From Natribaculum breve (GTDB lineage Archaea; Halobacteriota; Halobacteria; Halobacteriales; Natrialbaceae): a stretch of DNA of 64,000 bases. The notes under the pieces were generated by a model. That model worked only from the letters and a program-made list of their open reading frames with translations. It was not told the origin of the DNA and searched no databases. Each line of letters begins with the position of its first letter. Positions within the stretch are counted from its first letter, which is position 1. The translations under genes and the position numbers were made by a program. Below, one piece after another: positions 31,155-41,152 of the stretch. The stretch is taken from the NCBI RefSeq assembly GCF_023008585.1, contig NZ_CP095390.1, positions 1-64,000 of the forward strand, in the 5' to 3' direction.

Positions 31155-32834
31155 ATGCTTGGGACAGGGAGCGCTGAAGAGTTCATTAACGACGCCGAAC
31201 ACCACAACCAGTGGTGGAGTGACAGTACCTCTCCAGAACTATCGCAAGCCACAGACCTTACCCCTCGATCTGATTTCCACCGCGTTCTCAAAACGACGAA
31301 CTCCCACTACACTGACGGCGTCGAGAGCCTCGTCTACGCAATTCACGGCCAGACCGGCATCGGTAAAACCACTCTTCTCCACCAACTCGTCGCAGCACTC
31401 CTCAACACGACCGACTTCCCACAACAAAACCAAGACCTCGAACTCACCTCCGCAATCGAACCACGGCAAATCCTCTATATCCCCCTAGAAGACTCACTAT
31501 ACCAACTCGAACGCACAAGCGACGCCATCAAACGCCTAAACCAGGTCATCGACTACTTCCAAACGCATGTCGCACCCCGTCACGGACAGAAATTCATCCT
31601 CCTCGACGACGTCCAAGCCCTCGATCTCGACGAGGACCGCAAAGCAGAACTCGTAGACCTCATCGACGAAAACACGTACCTATTCCTGACCGGCATCGTC
31701 GAGTCCCAGGTTGATCTCTCAACCGTCGAACCTGCCGGCGCCATCGAAGAATACGAAGGCCCATGGCCGATTCTCCCGATGAAATTTATTGACACAGTCC
31801 AAACCGGCGAAGGCCTCGGTGTCGATTTTAACGAAGAATTCCGAAACCGGCTCGAACAATACCAATCAACCGACTTGGAGGGCCCATCGCCGATCAAAAC
31901 CATTCGAACCGGGCTTGCTGGACAGAGTTCTGAAACCAGTCTCGATACTGCGGTAGAGACACTCTCGGAACTCTGCTTCAGCGTTTTCGACGCCGACGAT
32001 CGAAATAACCTCCACGACGCCGCGCGCGCATACCTGCGCACAGGCGGCACGCTCCATCAAACGGACGACCCTTCGATTCGGAACGAACTCTCAAAATCCC
32101 ATTACCTCCTCTTCCTGTACAAGGAACTCGCCAAGTATCGATCCATCCAACAACCCGAAAACCTCCACCGCCTCAGTGCTATCGCTGCCACCAACGCCGG
32201 CGAAGAACTCCAGTACACGGATCTCGCTGATCAAATCGGAGTTGACAGGCGAACCGTCGATAGCTACCTTGATGTCCTCGATGAAGGCATCGCTGTCACC
32301 GAATCTCATGACTACTCCTTACGACGCTACCGCCGCACCCGCCTGTACCTCCGGAACCCACGTCACCTTGTCCTCCTCTCTCAACGACAGGAACACTATG
32401 GCTTCGAAAACTACGAACAACAAGACACCCTCAACCACGAATTCGAATACAAACTCGCCCGCACTGTTGCCTTCGATCACGCCAAACGCCTCGCATTCAA
32501 CATCGGGGCATACGACGTCGAATACACAGAAACCGAGTCCGGCCTCGTTGACTACATCCTCCACCACAACGGAAGCGTTCTCCCCTTCATCCTCTCTTAC
32601 CATCCATACACCGACGACGCAGAAACAATCGCCAAAGAATTCGATCCCGAAGCCGGCCAGCACACCAAATCAGACAGCGAAGATCTTCGGGACTTGGACT
32701 ACGAGGCACCGTATCGGTTCATCATCACCGACAGCCTGCCGAAGGAAGTCAGAAAGGACGAGTCTTTGGTCATTGAGAATGACGAGACCAGTATCTGCTA
32801 CCTTCCATTCTGGTTGTTCTTACTGATCTGCTGA
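31155..32834 (+). CDS. AAA ATPase with winged helix and degenerate DUF4143-like tail
   Basis: A 559-aa protein: Walker A GQTGIGKTTLL near residue 70, Walker B FILLDDVQAL near residue 150, a winged helix DLADQIGVDRRTVDSYLDVL around residues 360-380, and a C-terminal region laid out like DUF4143 in AAA_14/DUF4143 proteins. The nuclease-like signature there is broken (VDYILHHNGSVLPFILSY lacks E-x-K). Family members occur in mobile elements and defence loci. It is divergent from the Argonaute operon and has a codon style (many CTC/ACC/AAA) and lower GC unlike its neighbours, suggesting separate acquisition. The C-terminal end is hydrophobic (FWLFLLIC). Confidence 0.78.
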   Translation: MLGTGSAEEFINDAEHHNQWWSDSTSPELSQATDLTPRSDFHRVLKTTNSHYTDGVESLVYAIHGQTGIGKTTLLHQLVAALLNTTDFPQQNQDLELTSAIEPRQILYIPLEDSLYQLERTSDAIKRLNQVIDYFQTHVAPRHGQKFILLDDVQALDLDEDRKAELVDLIDENTYLFLTGIVESQVDLSTVEPAGAIEEYEGPWPILPMKFIDTVQTGEGLGVDFNEEFRNRLEQYQSTDLEGPSPIKTIRTGLAGQSSETSLDTAVETLSELCFSVFDADDRNNLHDAARAYLRTGGTLHQTDDPSIRNELSKSHYLLFLYKELAKYRSIQQPENLHRLSAIAATNAGEELQYTDLADQIGVDRRTVDSYLDVLDEGIAVTESHDYSLRRYRRTRLYLRNPRHLVLLSQRQEHYGFENYEQQDTLNHEFEYKLARTVAFDHAKRLAFNIGAYDVEYTETESGLVDYILHHNGSVLPFILSYHPYTDDAETIAKEFDPEAGQHTKSDSEDLRDLDYEAPYRFIITDSLPKEVRKDESLVIENDETSICYLPFWLFLLIC

Positions 32835-32979
32835 TAAATCCCCTACCGTCTGTGTCGAGGGCCTATTCTGTGCTCCAAGTCGTGCCCCTATGCCTCTCTT
32901 AGAAGGCGTATTTGTTCCAGCCTCGCAGTTTGTCGGCAAAGCATCTATACCTCCACGCTGAATTGTCCGGAGATGATGG

Positions 32980-34389
32980 ATGACTGAGACAGACAACTTA
33001 CGGCGGGAATTAAAGACGTTTACACGCCGGTGGGAGCAACTCACCGCGATTCCCGAAACACCCCGGTCGCTGATGAACGTGATCGAATACTCGTTAGGAA
33101 CACAACGGAAGGCCGAGGTGTACATCAACCGACTCTTCGCATACCTCCTCAACCCGGAGCAGCCACACCGAATGAACTCGGAGTTTCTCCGCGCATTTCT
33201 CAATGACCTACCCGACACGTGTGGATTCGAGGAGGATATCCACGACTTGGCGGACGTCGCCGTTGACGATCAAGTACGGCTCACCAAGCGGGTCGATGGA
33301 GAAACAGTGTCGTCAGGATTCGTCGATTTGGCTGTTCAAGTCCCCAACGAATGGTTCCTTCTAATCGAACTCAAATTCTCTGCTGAGGACACTCAGACGG
33401 AGTTCTATCGGCAGGAAGTCACTCACATCGACGGTGTTCCGAAGGACGACTACGAGTCTGGCGCGTACTATCTTTATCTGCATCAAGACGACCGGCCCGG
33501 CGCGAACGACCCAGAGTTCAGCAACTGGACGTGGACAGCCTTCGTCGAAACCGTCCTGAACGGTTTTATCATCGACAAAGCACCACGATACCCACAACGA
33601 ACCGTCGTACAGCTCCACGATTTCGCAGACGATATTCGATCCATCACAGGTATGTCAGACCCCACCAACGACGTTGACGAGAAAATTGAACTGTATCTCG
33701 ACCACTACGAGGCCATCGCAGACGTAACAGCAACGTTCGAGAACCAGTGGGAGACCTTCTCTCATAACTGGCCCTCTCATCTTTCTGATCGTCTCGTAAC
33801 CGCCGAACAGGGATCGATCGAATCGGAGAGCGACTACCACGTACTGTTCGAATGTGCGAGCGACGCTATCGGAGACTGGTGGTTCCGCTCAACCAGTTCC
33901 GATTGGGGGATGATCTTCAAACACGGCTGGTGGCGACACACCAATGACCTCACAGACGTGCTCCACGAGCGACCCGACAATCGGAACGATGCCAGAATCG
34001 GGTTCCACCACCGACTCGAAAACGACCGTGAGCAGGCACTCCGAGACAACACACTCACACTTTACTTCCGAAACATGGGTGCCAACGATCAACCGTTCAT
34101 CGATGCTGTGTGTGAACGACTCGATGCGCGAACCGACGCTATCAAAGCCACGCTTCCAGAGACCGCCAGTCTCACCGGAACTAAACGGGATTTGATCTCG
34201 GCTGAGTACAAGATCGCCCCCGATAAACACGAAGATTTCTTCGCAGCCTACGTCGCTGCACTCGAACGAGGGTTTTCAGACTTAGTCGTTGAGAATCCAG
34301 AGTTAGTCACTATTCTCGACAATATTTACATTGATGCCGTCGCAGAGGTCTACGGTACCGAGATCGAAATGACCTCACACCGAAACTGA
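32980..34389 (+). CDS. PD-(D/E)XK nuclease-superfamily protein, 469 aa
   Basis: The N-terminal half carries a PDDEXK_4-type core: FVDLAVQVPNEWFLLIELKF (about residues 111-130) with the Asp and the E-L-K catalytic box, preceded by RLFAYLLNPEQPHRMNSEFL, a common start of these proteins. The C-terminal ~240 residues are a mixed domain with no recognised motif. Such proteins act as DNA nucleases in defence islands. It follows the AAA ATPase gene by 145 bp and may be its effector. It is convergent with mcrC, 24 bp away. Confidence 0.75.
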   Translation: MTETDNLRRELKTFTRRWEQLTAIPETPRSLMNVIEYSLGTQRKAEVYINRLFAYLLNPEQPHRMNSEFLRAFLNDLPDTCGFEEDIHDLADVAVDDQVRLTKRVDGETVSSGFVDLAVQVPNEWFLLIELKFSAEDTQTEFYRQEVTHIDGVPKDDYESGAYYLYLHQDDRPGANDPEFSNWTWTAFVETVLNGFIIDKAPRYPQRTVVQLHDFADDIRSITGMSDPTNDVDEKIELYLDHYEAIADVTATFENQWETFSHNWPSHLSDRLVTAEQGSIESESDYHVLFECASDAIGDWWFRSTSSDWGMIFKHGWWRHTNDLTDVLHERPDNRNDARIGFHHRLENDREQALRDNTLTLYFRNMGANDQPFIDAVCERLDARTDAIKATLPETASLTGTKRDLISAEYKIAPDKHEDFFAAYVAALERGFSDLVVENPELVTILDNIYIDAVAEVYGTEIEMTSHRN

Positions 34390-34413
34390 GCCCAGCCGCC
34401 ATATCGAGTCCAT

Positions 34414-35808
34414 TTACACCACTGGCCCTGGTGACTGTGGATACTGGATGATCCTTATATCATCGTCGTATTCAACGGACGTTTCGCGGGCTAACTCGTC
34501 GACGAATAGCAGGCCCTTGACGGTAACCGATTCTAATATCTCGTCAGCGGATTCGACGTACTCGTCAGTCGTGGAGCGTTTGACGAACGCCATATACTCC
34601 AGTAGTTCGCGGAGTCCAGTTGCGACGTAATCAATATTCTGCGTGTACTTCACTTCGCCAAGGAACACCTGTTCGAGTTCCCAGCTACCAGCCTCCGTTT
34701 CCCGGTATCGTTCCAGGACGATATCGGGGCGACCACCCCACAGCGAGTCACTGCCTCCGCGCCCGAGGAGATCCTCGGAGAGGGAATGCCAGCGGGAGAG
34801 AACCTCGTTCATCCGGTACAAGTAGCCGTCCGGTTCGATGTCTGCTGAGCCGATGGATTCGCTGAACATGAGACTCTCCCCAGTCGCATCGTGAGACAAG
34901 ACGAACCGTGACTCGTCTTGTTCCCACGTAGCGATTGTTGAAGGGTGGTCCCGACCGTCAGTCAACACCCGGTACTCGACACCATCGTAGGCAGCGAGTA
35001 CCCGGAACACCCAATATAACTCAAACAACGTCTCCGCGTTCTTCGGCGCGATGAGTGTATGGTTCAAGAGATCGCGCGCTTCTGCACTGTCCAACTCGTA
35101 GTTCATCAACTGGCGGTACCGATCTAGGAGTACGGCTGCGTCCTGGTAGAACTGCGAACGCGAACGCTTGACTGATTCGATAGTTCGATCCGTGATGTCT
35201 GCGTCAGCGACGTTGATTCGCTGCAAATAGATATTCTGCTCGTAAATCCGGTCGAGCATCTCTGCTGCTGATTCCACGTCCCGACCCCCTGCGCTACTAC
35301 TCGGCTTCACCCATGCGTCTAGCCAGTCGTACCCGTCTGGATTGTTCAGCGCATACGCAAGGTCGTCCGTGATGATATCGTGGAGGATTGTCAAGAGCCG
35401 CTTCAACACGAGATTCTCGTCGATGTTGTAGTGCTCTTCAGGTTGTGTGCATACGAACACTGGTTCGTCAAGCTGGCCGGCACGCGCCCGCGTCTTCACC
35501 GTCCCTTGCCAGTCGATTCGCCCGCGGATCTCACCGTGATACTGGAACGACTCAGGAGATGTCGTTGTCTTCATCCGCCGAATCCGATCTTCTAGTTGCC
35601 GCATGAAATCCAACACACCAACCTTCGAGGCATCGTCCTCAACATCGGTCAAGACAAAGTGAATCCGCAGTAGCGTCTCAATGTCGTCGATATCGAGATC
35701 CGTATGCGCCGACCCGATGACTCGGTCGAACCGAACCCCTTTGCGGAGGTATGTGTGGAAGTCGTCGGCAATTGCATCCAGTAACGCGTCCTCAGTCGTT
35801 TTCGCCAT
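34414..35808 (-). CDS. mcrC: McrC-family subunit of an McrBC restriction system
   Basis: A 464-aa protein with the McrC C-terminal nuclease: GGRPDIVLERYRE carries the catalytic Asp, and VFLGEVKYTQ the E-V-K box (about residues 360-390). The N-terminal part is the McrB-contacting region. McrC stimulates the McrB GTPase and cuts modified DNA between recognition sites. It is immediately downstream of mcrB (6 bp), in the same direction. The nuclease residues look intact, so loss of function would come from mcrB. Confidence 0.85.
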   Translation of the reverse strand: MAKTTEDALLDAIADDFHTYLRKGVRFDRVIGSAHTDLDIDDIETLLRIHFVLTDVEDDASKVGVLDFMRQLEDRIRRMKTTTSPESFQYHGEIRGRIDWQGTVKTRARAGQLDEPVFVCTQPEEHYNIDENLVLKRLLTILHDIITDDLAYALNNPDGYDWLDAWVKPSSSAGGRDVESAAEMLDRIYEQNIYLQRINVADADITDRTIESVKRSRSQFYQDAAVLLDRYRQLMNYELDSAEARDLLNHTLIAPKNAETLFELYWVFRVLAAYDGVEYRVLTDGRDHPSTIATWEQDESRFVLSHDATGESLMFSESIGSADIEPDGYLYRMNEVLSRWHSLSEDLLGRGGSDSLWGGRPDIVLERYRETEAGSWELEQVFLGEVKYTQNIDYVATGLRELLEYMAFVKRSTTDEYVESADEILESVTVKGLLFVDELARETSVEYDDDIRIIQYPQSPGPVV

Positions 35809-35814
35809 CGTTAG

Positions 35815-38800
35815 TCACTCTCCGCCGCCTAGCTGTAGGTCAACTTGGAAGAAGTCCCGTGCGACGACCCACAACTCGCCAGTTTCGTCGTCAACAATCG
35901 CGTCAAGTCGCTCTATCAGCCTCTCCAACTCGTTTCGTCGTAGTCCTTCCAATTGCGGAAACACGTACATGATGATCGGCGAGACGTAATCTGCATCTTC
36001 GGGCGAAGGAGCGGCTGCGACGTACTCGTAAATATCCTCAACGATGGCTGGTCCAATAGCCCGCTCTTCGTTTACCGCTCGCCAGATCCGCCCGACAGTC
36101 TCGTAGTGTTGTTCTGCCTCCGGCACCTCGCCGTTCGCTGCCCAGACTGCGACATAATCTGCAACAAGCGCTTCCAGTTCTGAGTCATCGCCATCGTCCC
36201 GCTTGGGTAGTTCCGGAATCCCAACCGGAACGAACGCCCAGCGTCGCATAAACGCGTAACTCATCTCGTACAGCGATGTCTTATCGAGCGTATTCATCGT
36301 CGCCAGCATCCGCCAATCCTCGGGGATATAGAACCGGTTCGCCTCGACTTCTTCGTGACTCCGAGACGCGTCAAGAATCTGAATGGGTTCACCGTCAGAG
36401 CCGTCGAACGGGAGTGTGACGCTTTCCCCGGTCAACGCCGAGAACATTGAGCCGAACGCCTTGTCGATATCCGCTCGGTTGAGTTCGTCAATGACCAACC
36501 ACTCGTTAGCTGGCGTCCCGTCCTCGTCACGCTGGAACCGATCCAACACGACACCGGGTTCGAATTCCAGCGTATTCTGAGTCGTCGTCTGGTACCCGCC
36601 GACCGTATCGAACGTTGACCAGTCTGCCGACGCTGTCACGAGCTCGTAATCCTCAGCACCCACAGTCGCTTCACAGACCTGCCGTGCCAGTTTCGTCTTC
36701 CCCGTCCCCGGCGGTCCGAACAATAGCACGTGGTTCCCGTTCACGAGCGCCTGTTTGATGCGGGACTGTAGCCGATCCCATTCCCCTTCTGGGAAGTGGA
36801 GGTTCCCTTGTTCGACAGTAACCTTCGACGCCGGGACAGCGAGTTCCTCCTCGTACTCTTCGAACCTGGTGATCTCCCCCAATTCAAGAATCCGGTTGTA
36901 CTCTTGTTCGGTCAGCTCAGTGATGTAGTAGCTATTATCGGACGTTACGACTTCGCTCTCGGCCAGCTCTGGATCCGATGCCACATCACTCCACTGCGCC
37001 CCATCTAACGACGCCTCCCATTGGAACGTAATCCCCTCGACTGGTTCGTCACGCCCCTCCGGTACTTCCTCGTGCAGTCCCTCGACCACGCGCACTCGCC
37101 CGATAACCTGCTTAGCTGTCGAAACTCGATACACGATCCCCTCATCCCCGGGATTGGCACGTTCGTACGCCTCTTGATTCCGTCGTTCTGTTCCATCGGC
37201 ACTCTCTAGAGCATAGAACGCCTCCCCACCCTCCTCGTGCCAGTCCGTGTTCGCCGCATTCACCCAGAAATAGCGCTTCTCGCCATCTTCTCGTTTCTTC
37301 TTCCGATCGGGGATCGATGCGTCTGCGACATCTAGCAGAAACGCGCCTGCAGCGGGCGTCAAGTGACAGAGATACGCCTGAATAACGCCCCCATTCTTAT
37401 CGATTGGATACCGCGACTGCTCCTTGCGGATCTCCGGCTTTTGTAGCGCCTCAGTAACCGTCTCTCGCGGGACCGGCTCGTCGAACCATTCTGTGTTGAG
37501 CTCAACGAAATAGTGCTGTTCGCCATCGTACTTGTCTCGATACGGGTCGTCCACCACCGCCGACACCGCATGGAGCGCTTGGTCGGTGTAATGAAACACC
37601 ACATCTCCCGGTTCCAACACCGTCAAATCCCGCTGCCACTTCGTATCCCGCGACCGCAAATACTCCTTTTCGAGTTCCTCCGTATGCGTCTGGTTCACCC
37701 AATAGAACGCAACTTCGTCAGGAGCTGCCTCCCGAAATTCCTCCGCAGACACATCCGCGGCAAGCAAAAGATCCTCCCAACTCCAGATCATCGACTGAAC
37801 GTGCAGCATCGACGGATCCTCCACCCGTCCCTCAAGCCGCTCTCGAAGCTGCTCACACGCCTGGTTTAACTCCTGGTACTGTTCCGGATCGAACCCTTGT
37901 CTCACCGTGTATTCCGAAAACTCCGCGAAGAACTTCCGCATCTGCGTCCACTTATAATGGATGTACTGGTCCGGGTAGACAAACATGAGCAGACACGCTG
38001 CCAGCGCGAGCAGTGACCCCGGAGCCGTATCGATCTCCGCATAGAACTCACGAAACGCTTCGAGTCGCTCCTCGACATCCTCCGTCGCATCGAAAAAGAA
38101 CGACAGCATCTCCGCGGCTGCCTCCGGATCCTCCAACGAGATTTCCGTGAAATCGCGCCACGCAATTCCACCATTCGCACCGCCTCCCAGCATGTATACC
38201 GGGATCCGATTCCCGATACTCACCTTCTCATCGAGCACTTCTACTAAGAGCTCCACATCGTCCGGCGAAAGATCTGTGATCTCATGGTCGTTCAGAAACC
38301 TCTCTTGAAGATGCTGCTGATAATCCCACTTCCAGGTTTCCCATCCAACGGGCGACTCTGTATCTTCCTCGTACCCACCTGCCTGCCACACATCAACGAA
38401 TCGATCAATAAGCGCTTCAATCTCTTCAAACTTGATCACATCATCTAATCCTGGACCATCTATCTGCTCGGATCCACTTTCGGCAAGCGATGCCGACCGC
38501 CGTTCGAGGTCCTCAAACCCGGCTTTGAATCCACGCGCTTCGAGAATTTGCCGTTTTACCTCTTCGTAGTCAATGTCATCGATCGTCCACTGTTGGATAA
38601 GTACATTAGGTTGAAACCGGCCTTCTTCACTAGATTCCAAATCGATAACCCAGTCGACTTGTCGATGATGGTGATTCTCTGTTCCCGCTATTTCGTCTGG
38701 TAGACTATCATACCACTCCTCTGCTTGACTATATTGATATCCACCAGTAACGACACCAATAGCCGGAATCTCAGCGCCACCAGCCCACGACTCGCCGTCT

Positions 38801-39037
38801 TCGTATCGCTGTCCATCTTTGATTACGAGTATGTCGCCGATCCGCATCTCGTGTGCGAACTTTCGTAACTGCTCTGCTGGATTCCGAGGATGCTTAGAAT
38901 CGTCCTCAAGCCCGGTATTGCTAACAATCGCCTCTAGATCGGTTAACTCAGAGAGATCAGTATTGGCTCCAGGAAAGCCAATACTCACACAATTGTTCTC
39001 TCGAAATAGTGCGGCTTCAATCGTGATTTGTTGGATA
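35815..39037 (-). pseudogene. mcrB: McrB-like motor with EVE-like domains, 5' end removed by IS
   Basis: The C-terminal AAA+ GTPase has Walker A (GPPGTGKTKLA), Walker B (WLVIDELNRADIDK) and the MNTLDKTS sensor region. Upstream are two EVE-like modified-base-reader repeats (EVAFYWVNQTHTEEL..., KRYFWVNAANTDW...) and a third, N-terminal one (ALFRENNCVSIGF, GDILVIKDG). The gene normally starts some 15-20 residues before ALFRENN; that part is missing because IS630-like DNA begins at 39038. The frame stays open into the IS, so a fused start is possible. McrB motors recognise modified DNA and translocate it for McrC. Confidence 0.82.
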
Positions 39038-39682
39038 TAGCTGGCGGAGCTTGATTCGAGCGTCGTCGGTCGTGAATTGCCAGTCAATCGTTGATTCGTC
39101 CTCGTTTCGAGTACGTTCCCACGCAGCGACCTCCGCATGGAGTGTCGCTGCGTCAGGAATGCGCCGATCAAGACATTCCGTCCACAGGGCGCTGAACTCA
39201 ATCTCTGCCATGTTCAGCCAACTTCCGTGTTCCGGCGTGAAGTGAAATTCGAGCTTGTTGAGCAATCGACGAGCTTCCTCTGGCGGGAGATGTTCATAGA
39301 AGGCGTACCGTTGGTGCGTGTTCAGATTGTCCATTACTACCCGGATGCAGTCGGCATCCGGGTAGTGATCATCCACGAGTGATTGTATTTGCTGGACGAA
39401 CTCCTGTTTGCGCCGCCGTTTCGTTACCTCGACGTGCCGCCAGCCGGTCAGCGGTTCGCTCATCACGAAGAGGTTGCGTGTTCCATTCCGTTCGTACGTG
39501 TAGTCGTACCGAGCGACCGCTCCCGGACGTGCCGGGAGCGGGTCGCGGACCTCTTTGTGCAGTTCCTTGTTGGACTCGTCAAAACAGACGACCGGGCGGC
39601 GTGGATCGTAGGGTTCGTGATAGAGATCGAGGACTTCCTCCATCTGGCAGACAAAGGCGGCGCTGTTTTCAGGCGTAATCAC
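39017..39682 (-). CDS. IS630-type transposase, C-terminal DDE part
   Basis: A 221-aa frame with the DDE catalytic residues: VVCFDESN (first Asp), VVMDNLNTH (second Asp) and HGSWLNMAEIE (Glu). These are typical of IS630/Tc1 transposases. It begins at a GTG overlapping the stop of the upstream frame, so the transposase is split in two. The final codons and stop lie ~20 bp beyond the apparent IS end, in former mcrB sequence. It may be made by frameshifting or be inactive. Confidence 0.85.
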   Translation of the reverse strand: MITPENSAAFVCQMEEVLDLYHEPYDPRRPVVCFDESNKELHKEVRDPLPARPGAVARYDYTYERNGTRNLFVMSEPLTGWRHVEVTKRRRKQEFVQQIQSLVDDHYPDADCIRVVMDNLNTHQRYAFYEHLPPEEARRLLNKLEFHFTPEHGSWLNMAEIEFSALWTECLDRRIPDAATLHAEVAAWERTRNEDESTIDWQFTTDDARIKLRQLYPTNHD

Positions 39683-40203
39683 CCACGATTTTGACCGGTG
39701 AGGGTGCAGTCGTGTTTTTTTAGAACCTGTCGAACAGTCTCGTGAGAGATCGACTCGACGTCGATCTCGGTGAGGGCGACAAAGTGCTCGGCTAGAAGAT
39801 GCAGCGACCAGCGAGACCGTCCTTCCGGTGGGTCGCTGCAGGCCAATGCAATGAGATGTGCTTCTTCACGTCCGTCGAGTTTACGCTCGTAGACGCGGTC
39901 GGCCTTGCGGCGAGTGATCGCCGCGAGGCCGTCCTCAGTGTAGCGTTTCCGGACGCGTCCAACTGTGCCGGGATGACAGCCGACGGCTTCACTGACCTGC
40001 TGGTCAGTCAAGCCGTCATCCGAGTGCAAGAGACACCGTGCGCGTGTGAGTTCCCGCGTTTTGTACGTGCCCGCTGAAAGCATCGCATTCAACTCCGCTC
40101 GTTCATCGGCAGACAGATCGACAGAGTACTGTTGTGTTCGTGGCATGATTTCTTCAGAAATTTTCTGAACACACTCTAGAGACGCTCTACGCAGATAAAG
40201 CTA
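39038..40203 (-). mobile_element. IS630-family insertion in mcrB
   Basis: About 1.17 kb bounded by TA dinucleotides (39038-39039 and 40202-40203), as expected for IS630 TA targets. Both ends read TAGCT inward and share GAGCGTC further in; the terminal repeats are otherwise imperfect, so boundaries are approximate to a few bases. It contains the two transposase frames and interrupts the start of mcrB. Confidence 0.7.
39679..40146 (-). CDS. IS630-type transposase, N-terminal HTH part
   Basis: A 155-aa frame carrying the helix-turn-helix region of an IS630 transposase (LTDQQVSEAVGCHPGTVGRVRKRY) and a second homeodomain-like helix set ending HETVRQVLKKHDCTLTGQ. It runs out of frame at CAAAATCG, where one more A would join it to the DDE frame (TGQ-KSW-VITPEN). 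This is either a programmed frameshift site or a one-base deletion. Confidence 0.82.
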   Translation of the reverse strand: MPRTQQYSVDLSADERAELNAMLSAGTYKTRELTRARCLLHSDDGLTDQQVSEAVGCHPGTVGRVRKRYTEDGLAAITRRKADRVYERKLDGREEAHLIALACSDPPEGRSRWSLHLLAEHFVALTEIDVESISHETVRQVLKKHDCTLTGQNRG

Positions 40204-40509
40204 GCAGTTCAGGGCTGAAGCCGCAATAGGCATGCGGCATGCTGCTGCGGGGAACCCGCTCACGCTCAACGTGGCTACGAGTAGGTCTCACACGACTACA
40301 CACAAACACACCCTTCGCAGCCCAACCAGCAGTGTGGTTGGCATGCCACTCGACGACCCCCACTCGTGGTTGGAATCGAGGGTCAGGCCGATGGCGCGGC
40401 CCACTGCCCAGTGCGCTGGACGCCGCTGGGAGCCACTCCCTCGTCGGGCGGGCTACGCCGAGCAGATACCCAAGACCACCACGACCCTCCGTGTGAGGGC
40501 TGAAGGCGC

Positions 40510-40607
40510 GTCAGTGAACCCGCAAGTTCACAGCCGGGGTGGAGCCCGCGTCTGCGGGCCGTGATACCCACGGAGGAATCCCACGGCGTTCGCCGTGCGG
40601 AGGACGT
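40510..40607 (+). ncRNA. omega-RNA-like IS200/IS605 right-end remnant without TnpB
   Basis: Three consecutive hairpins: GTGAAC-CCGCAA-GTTCAC (40512-40529), GCCCGC-GTCT-GCGGGC (40543-40558) and CACGGC-GTTC-GCCGTG (40582-40597), followed by GGAGGACGTCAA. This matches the conserved right end of haloarchaeal IS1341/IS605-type elements, where the TnpB guide RNA scaffold ends. No tnpB remains between here and the IS630 element; only a left-end-like hairpin (GCCGC/GCGGC near 40220) is seen. Confidence 0.45.
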
Positions 40608-40628
40608 CAAGACGACTTCCTGAACGAT

Positions 40629-40775
40629 CTGCAGCGCCCATCATTCTGCGTGACGGGCAACATTTGGCAGACGGCGGTACGACGCTTATAAAGGAACCCC
40701 TCTTCGGCCGATTTGATTTCATCACGCTGCGTGATGGGGGTCGCCGGTGTCATGCACGCATTTGAACGATAACGC
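40629..40775 (+). repeat. long direct repeat copy 2 (attachment-site candidate)
   Basis: The first 47 bp are identical to 5148-5194 in the same orientation, and similarity continues through the TATA-like TTATAAA and the CTCTTCGGCCGAT phrase. Here the following hairpin is a perfect CATCACG-CTG-CGTGATG. It marks the boundary between accessory DNA (left) and core metabolic genes (right). Confidence 0.6.
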
Positions 40776-40897
40776 AGGCACAGAACCAGGGAGGGCACTG
40801 CCGCGGACGCGGGCCACCCGTCGGTATCGTCGATTCCCGGGGAGTGAAAATCGGCACGCGGGGTATTATTTTACGGGACAAACTATCGAGAGAAGCC

Positions 40898-41083
40898 ATG
40901 ACCGTGCACGATGCACCCGTCGGACGGCCAGACGAGTCGTCGACTTCCGAATCGCTCGAGTTGCTCACCGACGACGAGGAGTGGTGGACGGTCGTTCCGG
41001 TCGACGCGACGAGCGACGAGCGGATGACGCAGTGGATCTCCGTCGAGCGTGACGGACTCTGTAACCTCGAGGAGTGGCGCTGA
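40898..41083 (+). CDS. small conserved haloarchaeal protein, 61 aa
   Basis: Residues 20-61 (SLELLTDDEEWWTVVPVDATS, ERMTQWISVERDGLCNLEEWR) match a short domain found in many haloarchaea, often with a longer acidic N-terminus. A TATA-like TATTATTTTA about 30 bp upstream supports the ATG at 40898. It is the first core-type gene after the repeat. Function unknown; no catalytic residues or membrane segments. Confidence 0.7.
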   Translation: MTVHDAPVGRPDESSTSESLELLTDDEEWWTVVPVDATSDERMTQWISVERDGLCNLEEWR

Positions 41084-41152
41084 GGCGAGAACCATACTCA
41101 CGCGGGCGGACGTATCGTACTGTTTATAGCCCGCCGCTTTACACTTCCGGCA

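Noticed and set aside
39038-39201. N-terminal 55 residues of the open frame running into mcrB
   Set aside because: They are read from IS630 DNA in an alternate frame of the transposase gene and resemble no McrB N-terminus; the native gene portion starts at the IS boundary.
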